Shown here piece after piece: positions 8,091-17,151 of a stretch of 64,000 nucleotides of DNA. The first letter of the stretch is position 1. Each line of letters opens with the position of its first letter. The DNA is from Gemmatimonadota bacterium (GTDB lineage Bacteria > Gemmatimonadota > Gemmatimonadetes > Gemmatimonadales > Gemmatimonadaceae): the NCBI GenBank assembly GCA_026387915.1, contig JAPLKS010000009.1, positions 243,537 to 307,536 on the forward strand, in the 5' to 3' direction. The position numbers and the translations under genes were made by a program. Under the pieces are notes generated by a model. That model was not told where the DNA came from, ran no database searches, and saw only the letters and a program-made list of their open reading frames with translations.

Positions 8091-9289
8091 CCGCGCGGCT
8101 GGTGCTGTACGACGACGCGACCGCGCGCGCCTTCGAACCCTTTGCGCACACGCGGCCCGTGGGCGAACTCCGCGCGGGCGGCGCGTTGCTCCGCGAACGG
8201 TGGGAGCGCGTTGCCGCGGCGCGCGCCACGGGGTTTGTGAGCGCGCCCCATCTCGCGACGTTCGCGGAGTTCGACGGCCCACCCGCGATTCACGCGACGA
8301 CGCTCGAGGCTGGGACCCTGCTCGTGAATGCCCGTTTTGCCGCGGCACTCGACGGCGTCCTCGATGCGGGATCTACCGTGTGGCGATGCGACGGCCGAGT
8401 GGCCGCGGTGCGACTCACCGCACCGCTCGACACGCAACGGCTCGCCGACGGTTCGTTGGGTCTCGACTCGCTCGCCACGGACGGCGGCGCCGAACTCCGC
8501 GGCTGGTGGCTGCACGATGTGTGGGATTTGACGCGGCACCTCGGCGAGATGCTGCACTCGGACATTCCGCTGCTCGCCGGCGATGCGGAGGCGCCGCCGG
8601 CCCACGCCGCAGTCCTCGGCGCGCACGATGCCCTCGTGGCGCGCGGCGCCTACGTGGAGCCGTACGTGTTATTCGACACGACGTACGGCGCCGTACTCGT
8701 ACAGGCCGGCGCACGCGTTGCCGCGTTCACTCGGCTCGAGGGCCCATGCATCGTCGGCGTGGATGCGCTCGTGGCCGGCGGTCGGATTGCCGGCAGTTCG
8801 ATTGGGCCCAGCACGCGCGTTCATGGTGAAGTGAGCGCGACGATTTTTTTTGGGCACGCCAACAAGGTGCACGACGGCTTTGTGGGACATTCGGTGATTG
8901 GGCGCTGGGCGAACCTCGGCGCTGTTACGATCACGAGCAATCTCAAGAACAGCTACGGCGACGTGGCGCTCTGGACGCCGTCGGGGGTGCGCTCGAGCGG
9001 GATGCCGCGTCTTGGATCGTTTATTGGTGATCATGTCAAACTCGGCATTGGGTCGCGCCTGACCACTGGGTGCGTGATTGGCGCCGGTGCGAATGTGTTT
9101 GGCTCAGGCATCACGCCGAAGTACGTGCCGCCCTTTGCGTGGGGCGAGCAAGAGCCATTCGCGCGGTGGGAACTCGAGAAGTTTTTGAGCGTCACCGCGC
9201 GCGTGATGGCGCGCCGTGATATCACGCTAGATGACGCCGGGCGCGCGCTCCTTCGCGCCGCCTGGCAGCGGAGCCAGCCCCGCGCGTGA
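8087..9289 (+). CDS. GlmU-like sugar-phosphate nucleotidyltransferase/acyltransferase fusion ('alternative GlmU')
   Basis: This 400-residue protein has an N-terminal region starting LVLYDDATARAFEPFAHTRPVGELRAGG, as in the alternative bacterial GlmU family known from Bacteroidetes relatives. Its C-terminus is a left-handed beta-helix with hexapeptide repeats (about residues 200-340; IGPSTRVHGEVSAT, IGRWANLGAVTITSNLKN). By family it should make UDP-GlcNAc or a related nucleotide sugar: the C-terminal part acetylates glucosamine-1-P and the N-terminal part adds the nucleotide. The classical GxGTRM loop of E. coli GlmU is absent. A run of eight T lies at 8844-8851 inside the coding region. No other GlmU is in the window, so whether this is the sole one is open. 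Confidence 0.82.
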   Translation: MTARLVLYDDATARAFEPFAHTRPVGELRAGGALLRERWERVAAARATGFVSAPHLATFAEFDGPPAIHATTLEAGTLLVNARFAAALDGVLDAGSTVWRCDGRVAAVRLTAPLDTQRLADGSLGLDSLATDGGAELRGWWLHDVWDLTRHLGEMLHSDIPLLAGDAEAPPAHAAVLGAHDALVARGAYVEPYVLFDTTYGAVLVQAGARVAAFTRLEGPCIVGVDALVAGGRIAGSSIGPSTRVHGEVSATIFFGHANKVHDGFVGHSVIGRWANLGAVTITSNLKNSYGDVALWTPSGVRSSGMPRLGSFIGDHVKLGIGSRLTTGCVIGAGANVFGSGITPKYVPPFAWGEQEPFARWELEKFLSVTARVMARRDITLDDAGRALLRAAWQRSQPRA

Positions 9290-10092
9290 GAGCCTGGACG
9301 CTGGGCAGCGGCAGTCGAGGCAACGCCATTGTTCTCGAGAGCGGCGAGACACGCCTCTTGATTGACGCCGGCTACTCCGCGCGCACGCTGGCGCGCCGTC
9401 TCGCACTGACGGGCGTGGCGCCCGAGTCCATCAATGCGGTGATCATCACGCACGAGCACATCGACCACATTCGGGGACTCGGCGTGGCCGTGCCCAAATG
9501 GCGGTGGCCCGTATACGGCAGCGCTGAGACGCTCGGCGGCATTGGCGATCTTGATGCCGGCCAGTCCACGGCGATTGCCGCAGGGGCCTCGTTGGTGATC
9601 GGCGACATTGAGGTCACGCTGGTGCCGGTGCCGCATGATGCCGCAGGACCAACGGCGGTGGTGGCGACCGACACGCGCACCGGATTTCGCGCCTGCGTGG
9701 CGCATGACCTCGGATGCATGCCGCCCTCGCTCGCTGCGGTGCTTGGCGATCTGGACTTAGTAATGCTCGAGTCGAATCACGACGAGGAGATGCTGCGCAC
9801 CGGTCCCTACCCGTTGCACCTCCAACGGCGGGTGGCGAGCGACCGCGGGCATCTGAGCAACCGACAGAGCGCGGACGCGCTCGCGGCGGCCGCGTGCGCG
9901 CGGTGGCGTGACGTGGTGCTCCTGCACCTCTCGGAGACGAACAACACGCCGCTGCACGCCACCAGCGCGGTGGAGCGGATGCTCCGCCGTGCACGATGCG
10001 CCGTGCGGGTCACCGCGGCACCGCAGGACCTGCCCGCCGGCCCGTTCGGCGACCCCTCCGCTGGAGCGCGGCAGTTTGAGTTGGCGATTTAG
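9286..10092 (+). CDS. Metallo-beta-lactamase-fold hydrolase (YycJ/WalJ-like)
   Basis: This 268-residue MBL-fold enzyme has the metal-binding motif THEHIDH at residues 55-61, a second ligand region (PVPHDA), the conserved Asp/His stretch FRACVAHDLG, and LLHLSETNNTP near the C-terminus, as in the YycJ/WalJ subfamily. Relatives are thought to be cytoplasmic DNA-processing nucleases, but the substrate cannot be read from the sequence. The GTG start overlaps the stop of the GlmU-like gene (GTGA). A function in the sugar-nucleotide pathway is not implied; it may simply ride in the operon. Confidence 0.85.
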   Translation: MRAWTLGSGSRGNAIVLESGETRLLIDAGYSARTLARRLALTGVAPESINAVIITHEHIDHIRGLGVAVPKWRWPVYGSAETLGGIGDLDAGQSTAIAAGASLVIGDIEVTLVPVPHDAAGPTAVVATDTRTGFRACVAHDLGCMPPSLAAVLGDLDLVMLESNHDEEMLRTGPYPLHLQRRVASDRGHLSNRQSADALAAAACARWRDVVLLHLSETNNTPLHATSAVERMLRRARCAVRVTAAPQDLPAGPFGDPSAGARQFELAI

Positions 10093-10140
10093 CGCCACAG
10101 GGACTCGAAAAACGGTGACCCCAAACCGATATTTCGCCAC

Positions 10141-10482
10141 ATGAGCCAAGGCCACAACAAACGCGATTTTTACCGCGTGTATTACCCACCGAAAGTCCGA
10201 CCGAAGTTCAACATCGGCGGCGTGACCGCCGAAGTGATTGACGCCTCCGAACGAGGGGTCGCGTTTCGCATCCCCCACAAACCCATGCCGGAGCTGAACA
10301 GTGAGCTCGCGGGTACCATTCGGTTCCATCGACGTGAGGTGGACGTGTCGGGGGTGATCATGCGCGTGGACGAACACAAGGCCGTGCTGCTCTTGGACCC
10401 GCCGGGGATTCCGATGCAGGTGATTGTGATGGAGCAACAGCGGCAGATTGCGAGCTATCCGGATTTTCGCGCGCCATCGTAG
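10141..10482 (+). CDS. PilZ domain protein (predicted c-di-GMP receptor)
   Basis: This is a 113-residue single PilZ domain. Both halves of the c-di-GMP-binding signature are present: RDFYR (RxxxR, residues 8-12) and DASERG (D/NxSxxG, residues 34-39). PilZ proteins bind cyclic di-GMP and control exopolysaccharide, motility or transcription. Here it lies 48 bases downstream of the sugar-nucleotide genes on the same strand, which fits allosteric control of polysaccharide output, but the target is not identified. There is no membrane segment or partner domain. Confidence 0.87.
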   Translation: MSQGHNKRDFYRVYYPPKVRPKFNIGGVTAEVIDASERGVAFRIPHKPMPELNSELAGTIRFHRREVDVSGVIMRVDEHKAVLLLDPPGIPMQVIVMEQQRQIASYPDFRAPS

Positions 10483-10556
10483 GCCGGGTTGCGGTGCGGT
10501 TCGGAACTTCCGCCCGCCTCTCATTGTTTGTGGCATGACCTTCACCGTGTGCTCTC

Positions 10557-11195
10557 ATGCTCAATCTGACCCGCCTCTTCGAAAACAACCGCGCATGGGC
10601 CGAACGCATGACGCGCGACGATCCGGCGTTCTTCTTGGAACGCTCGCGTGCGCAAACCCCGCATTTCTTGGCGATCGGGTGCTCGGATAGCCGCGTGCCG
10701 CTCGAACTGCTTTCCGGCGCTGCGCCAGGCGAGATGTTTGTGCACCGCAACGTGGCCAATCAGGTGTTTCCGGCTGACCTTAACGTGCTGTCGGTGCTGG
10801 AGTACGCGGTGGAAGTCCTCCGCGTGCGCCATGTGCTCGTGGTGGGCCACTACGGTTGCGGCGGCGTGCAGGCCGCGATGGACGCTGGCCAGGGCCAGGG
10901 TCTCGGGCTGGTGGATAACTGGCTCGGCGATGTGCGCGACGTACAGCGCCGCCACCGTGATGAATTACGCGACTTGCCGACGGTGGACGACCGATTCAAT
11001 CGCTTGGTGGAACTCAACGTGTTGCATCAAGTGGTGAATCTCGCACGCACGCCAGTGGTGCAGACGGCGTGGTCGCGCAACGCGACGCCGTTGTTGCACG
11101 GCGCGGTGTTCGACGTGCGGGACGGGTTGTTGCGGTCGTTGGTGACGGCAGTGGATGGGAACGACAAGGCGGATGCGTTGATACCGCTGGCGTGA
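10557..11195 (+). CDS. Beta-class carbonic anhydrase
   Basis: This enzyme interconverts CO2 and bicarbonate in the cytoplasm. The 212 residues carry the beta-class zinc ligands: Cys42 in GCSDSR with the Asp44-Arg46 dyad, then His98 and Cys101 in VVGHYGCGG. The conserved HRNVAN segment is also present. It starts 74 bases after the PilZ gene, possibly from its own promoter; no clear Shine-Dalgarno was seen. Length and motifs are typical, so the enzyme should be active. Confidence 0.94.
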   Translation: MLNLTRLFENNRAWAERMTRDDPAFFLERSRAQTPHFLAIGCSDSRVPLELLSGAAPGEMFVHRNVANQVFPADLNVLSVLEYAVEVLRVRHVLVVGHYGCGGVQAAMDAGQGQGLGLVDNWLGDVRDVQRRHRDELRDLPTVDDRFNRLVELNVLHQVVNLARTPVVQTAWSRNATPLLHGAVFDVRDGLLRSLVTAVDGNDKADALIPLA

Positions 11196-11232
11196 GAGGG
11201 AAAGACAACAGCAGTAGGCGGTTTTCGCTAGA

Positions 11233-11336
11233 CCGTTTACCGTTGCGAACAGGCTGGGCGTAGAACTGCGTGCGGTGGGGCGGACAACGGATAACGGACA
11301 ACGGACAACCGTTTACGGTTTACCGTTGTCCGTTTT
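11233..11336. repeat. 7-bp tandem repeats in an inverted arrangement
   Basis: Eight consecutive 7-bp units lie at 11281-11336. The first four are of the CGGACAA/CGGATAA type and the last four are of the CCGTTTA/CGGTTTA/CCGTTGT/CCGTTTT type, essentially the opposite strand. Two more units (CCGTTTA, CCGTTGC) stand alone at 11233-11246. The halves can pair: 11293-11304 is the exact reverse complement of 11323-11334. The array lies between the carbonic anhydrase gene and the groEL terminator. It has no coding potential that I recognise. Confidence 0.8.
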
Positions 11337-11373
11337 GGCGTTTCCGTCGACTGGCTACTCGCCGTTGTGAGAA

Positions 11374-11407
11374 AAAGAGGGGCGGCGCACAAGCGCCGCC
11401 CCTCTTT
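11374..11407. terminator. Bidirectional hairpin terminator between carbonic anhydrase and groEL
   Basis: A perfect 15-bp stem (11374-11388 with 11393-11407) with a 4-nt loop ACAA is flanked by A and T runs on both sides. It should end groEL transcription (minus) and carbonic anhydrase transcription (plus). A smaller 6-bp hairpin (11412-11417 with 11425-11430) sits directly at the groEL stop. Confidence 0.85.
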
Positions 11408-11430
11408 CCATCCCAGCTACGAGCGCTGGG

Positions 11431-13068
<1,638 letters not shown>

Positions 13069-13091
13069 CTATTGCCCTCAGAGGACGGATA

Positions 13092-13394
13092 TCAGGAAAC
13101 GACCGCGAGAATGTCGCTCTCGCGGAGGATGAGCATCTGTTCGCCAGCGACGGTCACTTCGGTGCCGCTGTACTTGCCATACAGAACCTTGTCGCCGGCC
13201 TTCACTTCCATCGGCACGCGCTTGCCGTCTTCGGTGCGACCCGGGCCAACCGCGACCACTTCACCCTGCTGCGGCTTTTCCTTGGCGGTGTCGGGGATGT
13301 ACAACCCGCCGCGCATCTGCTCCGCTTCTTCGAGCGGCTTGACGACGACTCGGTCGGCCAACGGCGCGACCTTCGAGGCGTTCTTCGTTGCCAT
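13092..13394 (-). CDS. groS: Co-chaperonin GroES (10 kDa)
   Basis: GroES caps the GroEL chamber. The 100 residues contain the mobile loop ([20 protein letters not shown]) and the roof loop. The N-terminus is slightly longer than in E. coli ([20 protein letters not shown]). An excellent Shine-Dalgarno (AGGAGG) precedes the ATG at 13394. It is first gene of the groESL operon, under the CIRCE operator at 13449-13475. Confidence 0.98.
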   Translation of the reverse strand: MATKNASKVAPLADRVVVKPLEEAEQMRGGLYIPDTAKEKPQQGEVVAVGPGRTEDGKRVPMEVKAGDKVLYGKYSGTEVTVAGEQMLILRESDILAVVS

Positions 13395-13448
13395 AGTGTG
13401 GCTACCTCCTGCTTGTGGTTCGAGTGGTAAACGAAAGGTCTTCTTCTG

Positions 13449-13475
13449 TTAGCACTCACGAGGGGAGAGTGCTAA
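13449..13475. promoter_or_regulatory. CIRCE operator (HrcA binding site)
   Basis: The sequence is a perfect match to the CIRCE consensus: TTAGCACTC (13449-13457), a 9-base spacer, and GAGTGCTAA (13467-13475). HrcA binds this element and represses chaperone operons until heat stress. It lies just downstream of the predicted groES -10 box, so bound HrcA would block transcription start or elongation. hrcA itself is not in the window. Confidence 0.97.
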
Positions 13476-13484
13476 CAACAGCTA

Positions 13485-13513
13485 AACATACTTGCAGGGG
13501 GTGTGCCATTCAA
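13485..13513 (-). promoter_or_regulatory. Predicted sigma70-type promoter of groESL
   Basis: On the minus strand TTGAAT (13508-13513) and TATGTT (13485-13490) are separated by exactly 17 bases. The CIRCE repeat begins 9 bases after the -10 box. This is the classical layout of an HrcA-controlled vegetative promoter. Confidence 0.75.
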
Positions 13514-13702
13514 GTTGCGCCAAGTTGAACGGCTGCAACGAATTAGCGACGGCTATTCGGCCAATTTGGCAGAGGGGGCCGCGCAGCTAGCCTGCCGTGA
13601 CGGCTGCTGGGCTGGTCCGACCGACGATGCCGCCGATTTTCACGATACGGCGGTCAGTGCGACGCGGGAGCATATCGCCCGGCCTGAGGGACTGTGGCGC
13701 GA

Positions 13703-14476
13703 CTACTGAACCAGCAGCGCGTGCGCCATGGCCAGCCCGACCAGCGTGAGGTCTGGCTCCACCAGCTCAATCTCCGAGCACAGCGGCTTGAAGGCGGCGG
13801 CGAGCCCTCCGGTGGCGATCACCAGCGGAACCGCGGGGCGTGGCCAGGCCGCCTTGATGCGGCGTACCAATCCGTCGATCGACTCTGCGGAACCGAGCAC
13901 CACTCCGGAGCGGATGCACTCGTCGGTCCGCCGCCCGATCACGTTCTTCGGAGCGACGATCTCGGTGGCCGGCAACATTGACGTCCGCCGGAACAACGAC
14001 TCCGCCGACACTTGCACGCCTGGCGCAATCACGCCGCCAATGAACACGCCGTCTGCGGTGATGCAGTCGTAGGTGGTGGCGGTGCCGAGGTCAACGACGA
14101 TGCAGTCGCGCTTGTGGAGTCGGCTGGCGGCCAGCGTGTTGATGAGACGGTCGGCGCCTACGGTGAGCGGCTCGTCGACATCCACGGTAATCGGGAGTTT
14201 GGAACGAGCATCGACGATCACCGACTTGAAGCCCGAGAGTCGTTCGCAGGCGTCAGCGAGGGGCGCGGTGACCGCGGGCACCACGGAACCGATGGCGCTC
14301 CCCTGCACCGTGGCGCGATCCACGCCGGACGCGTCGAGGAGGGCGCGCAACCAAAAATAGACTTCATCGGGCGTGCGCGAGGGGTCGGTGGTCACGCGCC
14401 AGCGGCTCTGCACGGTCAGTCCGTCGCAAAGCCCGATGGTCGTTTCGGTGTTTCCCACGTCGAGGCAGAGGATCAT
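13703..14476 (-). CDS. coaX: Type III pantothenate kinase
   Basis: CoaX phosphorylates pantothenate, the first step of coenzyme A synthesis, in the cytoplasm. The 257 residues begin with the ASKHA-fold phosphate-1 motif LDVGNTETTIGL (Asp6). They also carry the GADRL pantothenate motif (TVGADRLINTLAA) and the second phosphate motif VVDLGTATTYD. It overlaps birA by 4 bases, a common pairing of CoaX with biotin ligase, and is the last gene of the long minus-strand block. About 190 bases without features separate it from the groES promoter. Confidence 0.95.
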   Translation of the reverse strand: MILCLDVGNTETTIGLCDGLTVQSRWRVTTDPSRTPDEVYFWLRALLDASGVDRATVQGSAIGSVVPAVTAPLADACERLSGFKSVIVDARSKLPITVDVDEPLTVGADRLINTLAASRLHKRDCIVVDLGTATTYDCITADGVFIGGVIAPGVQVSAESLFRRTSMLPATEIVAPKNVIGRRTDECIRSGVVLGSAESIDGLVRRIKAAWPRPAVPLVIATGGLAAAFKPLCSEIELVEPDLTLVGLAMAHALLVQ

Positions 14477-15219
14477 GGCGTGTCTCCAGCGAGGACCAAC
14501 GAACCGGCGCGAAAGAACTGCTCACCGGAATCTGTTACGATAGCGAGCGAACCGTCATCCGTCACCCCGCGGACGACGCCGACGGCGGGGGCGGTACAGG
14601 GCCGACCGGCGGCGTAATCGCGAACCGCAAAGGTTGCCAACTCGATGGCGGAGAGCGGCCCGCGCTCTGCGGCGGCTCGGCGGAGCGCCGGCACAAGCTT
14701 GGCTAAGACGTCAACGCGATCGGTGTTGGGACGTAGCCCTGCGGCAGTCGCCACCTCAGGAGGAGTCGACACATTCACACCCATGCCGATCGCCACCCAC
14801 TCAACGCGCGCCTCACGCCAGCGCGTCTCCACCAATATGCCCGCAAGCTTTCGATCACCAACATACAGATCATTGGGCCACTTGAGTCGCACCGGTGCGT
14901 CGGCAAAGGCCTCCAGCACGGGAGCCGCTGCCAATCCGAGTCGCAACGCGAGCACGTCGAGTCCGGAGGGGGTGCTAGGACGTTCGAGAAGAGTGAACCA
15001 GAGTCCTCGGCCCGACTCGGACACCCACGTCTTTCCGCCGCGGCCGCGGCCAGCGCTTTGCCGGTCCGCCAGCAGCACCGTGCCAGCCACGGCCTGAGCC
15101 TCGGCGGCGCGATGCGCCACGTCCATCGTGGAGTTCACCTCCGCGTACAGCTCCACGTGAGCGACGCCGAGGGCGGTCGCAATATCGGCCGCACTGCGCG
15201 CGTCGTACGTCTCAGCCAC
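14473..15219 (-). CDS. birA: Biotin-[acetyl-CoA-carboxylase] ligase, without DNA-binding domain
   Basis: This enzyme attaches biotin to carboxyl carrier proteins through biotinyl-AMP. The catalytic core shows the biotin-loop motif GRGRGGKTWVSESGRG, LKWPNDLYVGDRKLAGILVE and the C-terminal SH3-like part. It starts directly at the catalytic domain (STMDVAHR follows within 20-30 residues). It therefore lacks the N-terminal helix-turn-helix of the E. coli repressor and should not regulate biotin genes. The GTG at 15219 (15222 also possible) overlaps the uppP end. A longer in-frame extension would lie wholly within uppP and looks non-coding. Confidence 0.92.
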   Translation of the reverse strand: MAETYDARSAADIATALGVAHVELYAEVNSTMDVAHRAAEAQAVAGTVLLADRQSAGRGRGGKTWVSESGRGLWFTLLERPSTPSGLDVLALRLGLAAAPVLEAFADAPVRLKWPNDLYVGDRKLAGILVETRWREARVEWVAIGMGVNVSTPPEVATAAGLRPNTDRVDVLAKLVPALRRAAAERGPLSAIELATFAVRDYAAGRPCTAPAVGVVRGVTDDGSLAIVTDSGEQFFRAGSLVLAGDTP

Positions 15220-16027
15220 CACGAAGGGCCAAGAGTGCGAAGACGCCAGCACCGAGGATGAACCGGTACATGGCAAAGACAGCGAAGCCGCGTGTCTTGA
15301 CGAAGCGGAGCAGCACCGCAATGGCAAGCCAACTACTCAGGCCGGCGGTGGTCACCCCCACCACCAGCGGAAGCGATACGCCGGATTCGCGCACGGCCGC
15401 CGGCAGTTCGAGCGCGGCCGCGGCCGCGATGATCGGCATAGACATCAAGAAGCTGAAGACTGCGGCGTTGGTGCGATCGAACCCCATCGCACGACCCGCG
15501 GTGATCGTGGCGCCCGAGCGCGAGACGCCGGGGATAATCGCGAATGCCTGCGCGCACCCGACGAGCAATGCGTCCAGCCAACGCATGGAGTCGATGACAC
15601 GATCTCGGCGCGCGCGTGCATCCACGAGCCAGAGGATCGCGCCCATCGCAATAAGTGCCGTCGCCGTGAGCGCCGGCGTGCGAAACACCGACTCCGCCTG
15701 ATGCTTGAGCAGCTTGCCCGCGATGGCGCCTGGGATGGTCGCGATCACAAGGAACAACACGCGATGGTCGTCGAGCGTCTGCAGCCGGCGCGTGCGGGCG
15801 ATGCTCCACGCGGCCACAAGGAGCCGTCGCCATTCGGCGCGGAAATACCAGAGAAGCGCCACCAGTGTGCCAACGTGCAGAGCGACGTCAAAGGCGAGAC
15901 CTGGCTCCTTCCAACCAAAGGCCCACGGCGCGAGCGATAAATGCGCTGAGCTACTGACCGGGAGAAACTCCGCGAGTCCCTGCAGGGCGCCAAGGATGAT
16001 CGCTTGCAGTACGGTGATATCGTTCAT
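15212..16027 (-). CDS. uppP: Undecaprenyl-diphosphate phosphatase
   Basis: UppP/BacA is an integral membrane enzyme that dephosphorylates undecaprenyl diphosphate to recycle the lipid carrier for peptidoglycan and polysaccharide synthesis. The 271 residues are mostly hydrophobic, with the two signature motifs LQGLAEFLPVSSSAHL near the N-terminus and IPGVSRSGATI in the middle. It overlaps bshA upstream by ATGA and birA downstream by about 8 bases. Bacitracin resistance by overexpression is known for the family. Confidence 0.96.
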   Translation of the reverse strand: MNDITVLQAIILGALQGLAEFLPVSSSAHLSLAPWAFGWKEPGLAFDVALHVGTLVALLWYFRAEWRRLLVAAWSIARTRRLQTLDDHRVLFLVIATIPGAIAGKLLKHQAESVFRTPALTATALIAMGAILWLVDARARRDRVIDSMRWLDALLVGCAQAFAIIPGVSRSGATITAGRAMGFDRTNAAVFSFLMSMPIIAAAAALELPAAVRESGVSLPLVVGVTTAGLSSWLAIAVLLRFVKTRGFAVFAMYRFILGAGVFALLALRGG

Positions 16028-17151
16028 GTGAGGACGGATTGATAGAGCGCTTCGTACTCCGCGACAATCTGATCGGACGAAAAGCGCGCACGCGCGTCGG
16101 CGACGCCGGCATCGCTCATGGTCTGCCAGCGGGCGGGATCGCCGAGGATATCGCAGGCCGCGGCGGCCATCGCGTCGATATCACCGACCGGGCGCAACGC
16201 GCCGGATACGCCATCTTTGACGACTTCGCGCACGCCGCCCGCGTCGTATGCGATGACTGGCGCGCCACAGGCAAGGGATTCAAGGGCACTGAGGCCGAAC
16301 GATTCGCGATCGGTGGTGAGCACAAAGAGATCCGCCGACACGAGGAGCGGCGCGACATCTTGAATGCGTCCGAGGAACTGCACGTCGTGCTCGACACCGA
16401 GGGTGCGCGCCTCTTCCTCAGCGGCCACACGGTCCGGACCATCACCGACCATCACGAGCACACTCGGAATCCGTTCGTGCACCTTGGCGAAGATCTGAAT
16501 GATGTCGCGCACCCGTTTGACGGGGCGGAAGTTCGAGATGTGCATGAGAATGCGACGATCATCGCCAATCTGCTGACGCAGCGCGGGCGGGTGCGCCGTG
16601 CGGTTATAGACGGCGGGATCAATGAAGTTATGAATGACCTGAATCTCGCCCGTGCGGCAACCGAAGGCCCGAATGGTCTCGTCCTTGAGGAAGCGCGACA
16701 CGGCCGTGACACGATCAGACTTCTCAATGGAGAACTTGGTGATCGCGTGAAACGAGTGATCCTGTCCGACGATAGTGATGTCGGTGCCGTGTAGCGTGGT
16801 GATGACGGGAATGTCTCGCCCTTGGTCGCGCAGCATCTGCTTGGCAATCCAGGCACTGGTGGCGTGCGGGATGGCATAGTGCACGTGCAGGAGGTCGAGC
16901 CCTTCGTTGATCACCACCTCGTGCATGCGGACGGCGAGGGCGAGATCGTACGGAGGATATTGGAAGAGCGGATAGCGACTGACGTCGACTTCATGAAAGA
17001 AGACGCGCGGCAAGAAGACCGGCAGACGAAAGGGCTGCTGGTAGGTAATGAAGTGCACCTCGTGCCCGCGGTGCGCGAGCGCGATGCCGAGTTCCGTGGC
17101 CACCGCGCCTGAACCGCCGTAGGTGGGATAGCAGGTGATGCCGATCTTCAC
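16024..17151 (-). CDS. bshA: N-acetyl-alpha-D-glucosaminyl L-malate synthase BshA (GT4)
   Basis: BshA joins UDP-GlcNAc and L-malate in the first step of bacillithiol synthesis. The 375 residues start KIGITCYPTYGGSGAVATEL, the diagnostic N-terminus of BshA. Further family segments are HVHYAIPHATSA, TTLHGTDITIVGQD, HISNFRPVKRV and the GT4 donor motif ESFGLSALESLACGAPVI. The start is GTG at 17151, overlapping the miaA stop as GTGA. bshB and bshC are not in the window, so the complete pathway is inferred, not seen. Confidence 0.93.
   Translation of the reverse strand: MKIGITCYPTYGGSGAVATELGIALAHRGHEVHFITYQQPFRLPVFLPRVFFHEVDVSRYPLFQYPPYDLALAVRMHEVVINEGLDLLHVHYAIPHATSAWIAKQMLRDQGRDIPVITTLHGTDITIVGQDHSFHAITKFSIEKSDRVTAVSRFLKDETIRAFGCRTGEIQVIHNFIDPAVYNRTAHPPALRQQIGDDRRILMHISNFRPVKRVRDIIQIFAKVHERIPSVLVMVGDGPDRVAAEEEARTLGVEHDVQFLGRIQDVAPLLVSADLFVLTTDRESFGLSALESLACGAPVIAYDAGGVREVVKDGVSGALRPVGDIDAMAAAACDILGDPARWQTMSDAGVADARARFSSDQIVAEYEALYQSVLT

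Noticed and set aside
11281..11336. CRISPR-like array
   Set aside because: The units are 7 bp, contiguous and without spacers, and no cas genes are present.
13503..13709. Possible 68-codon gene on the plus strand between groES promoter and coaX
   Set aside because: It overlaps the groES -35 box and the coaX 3' end, has no Shine-Dalgarno and no recognisable composition.
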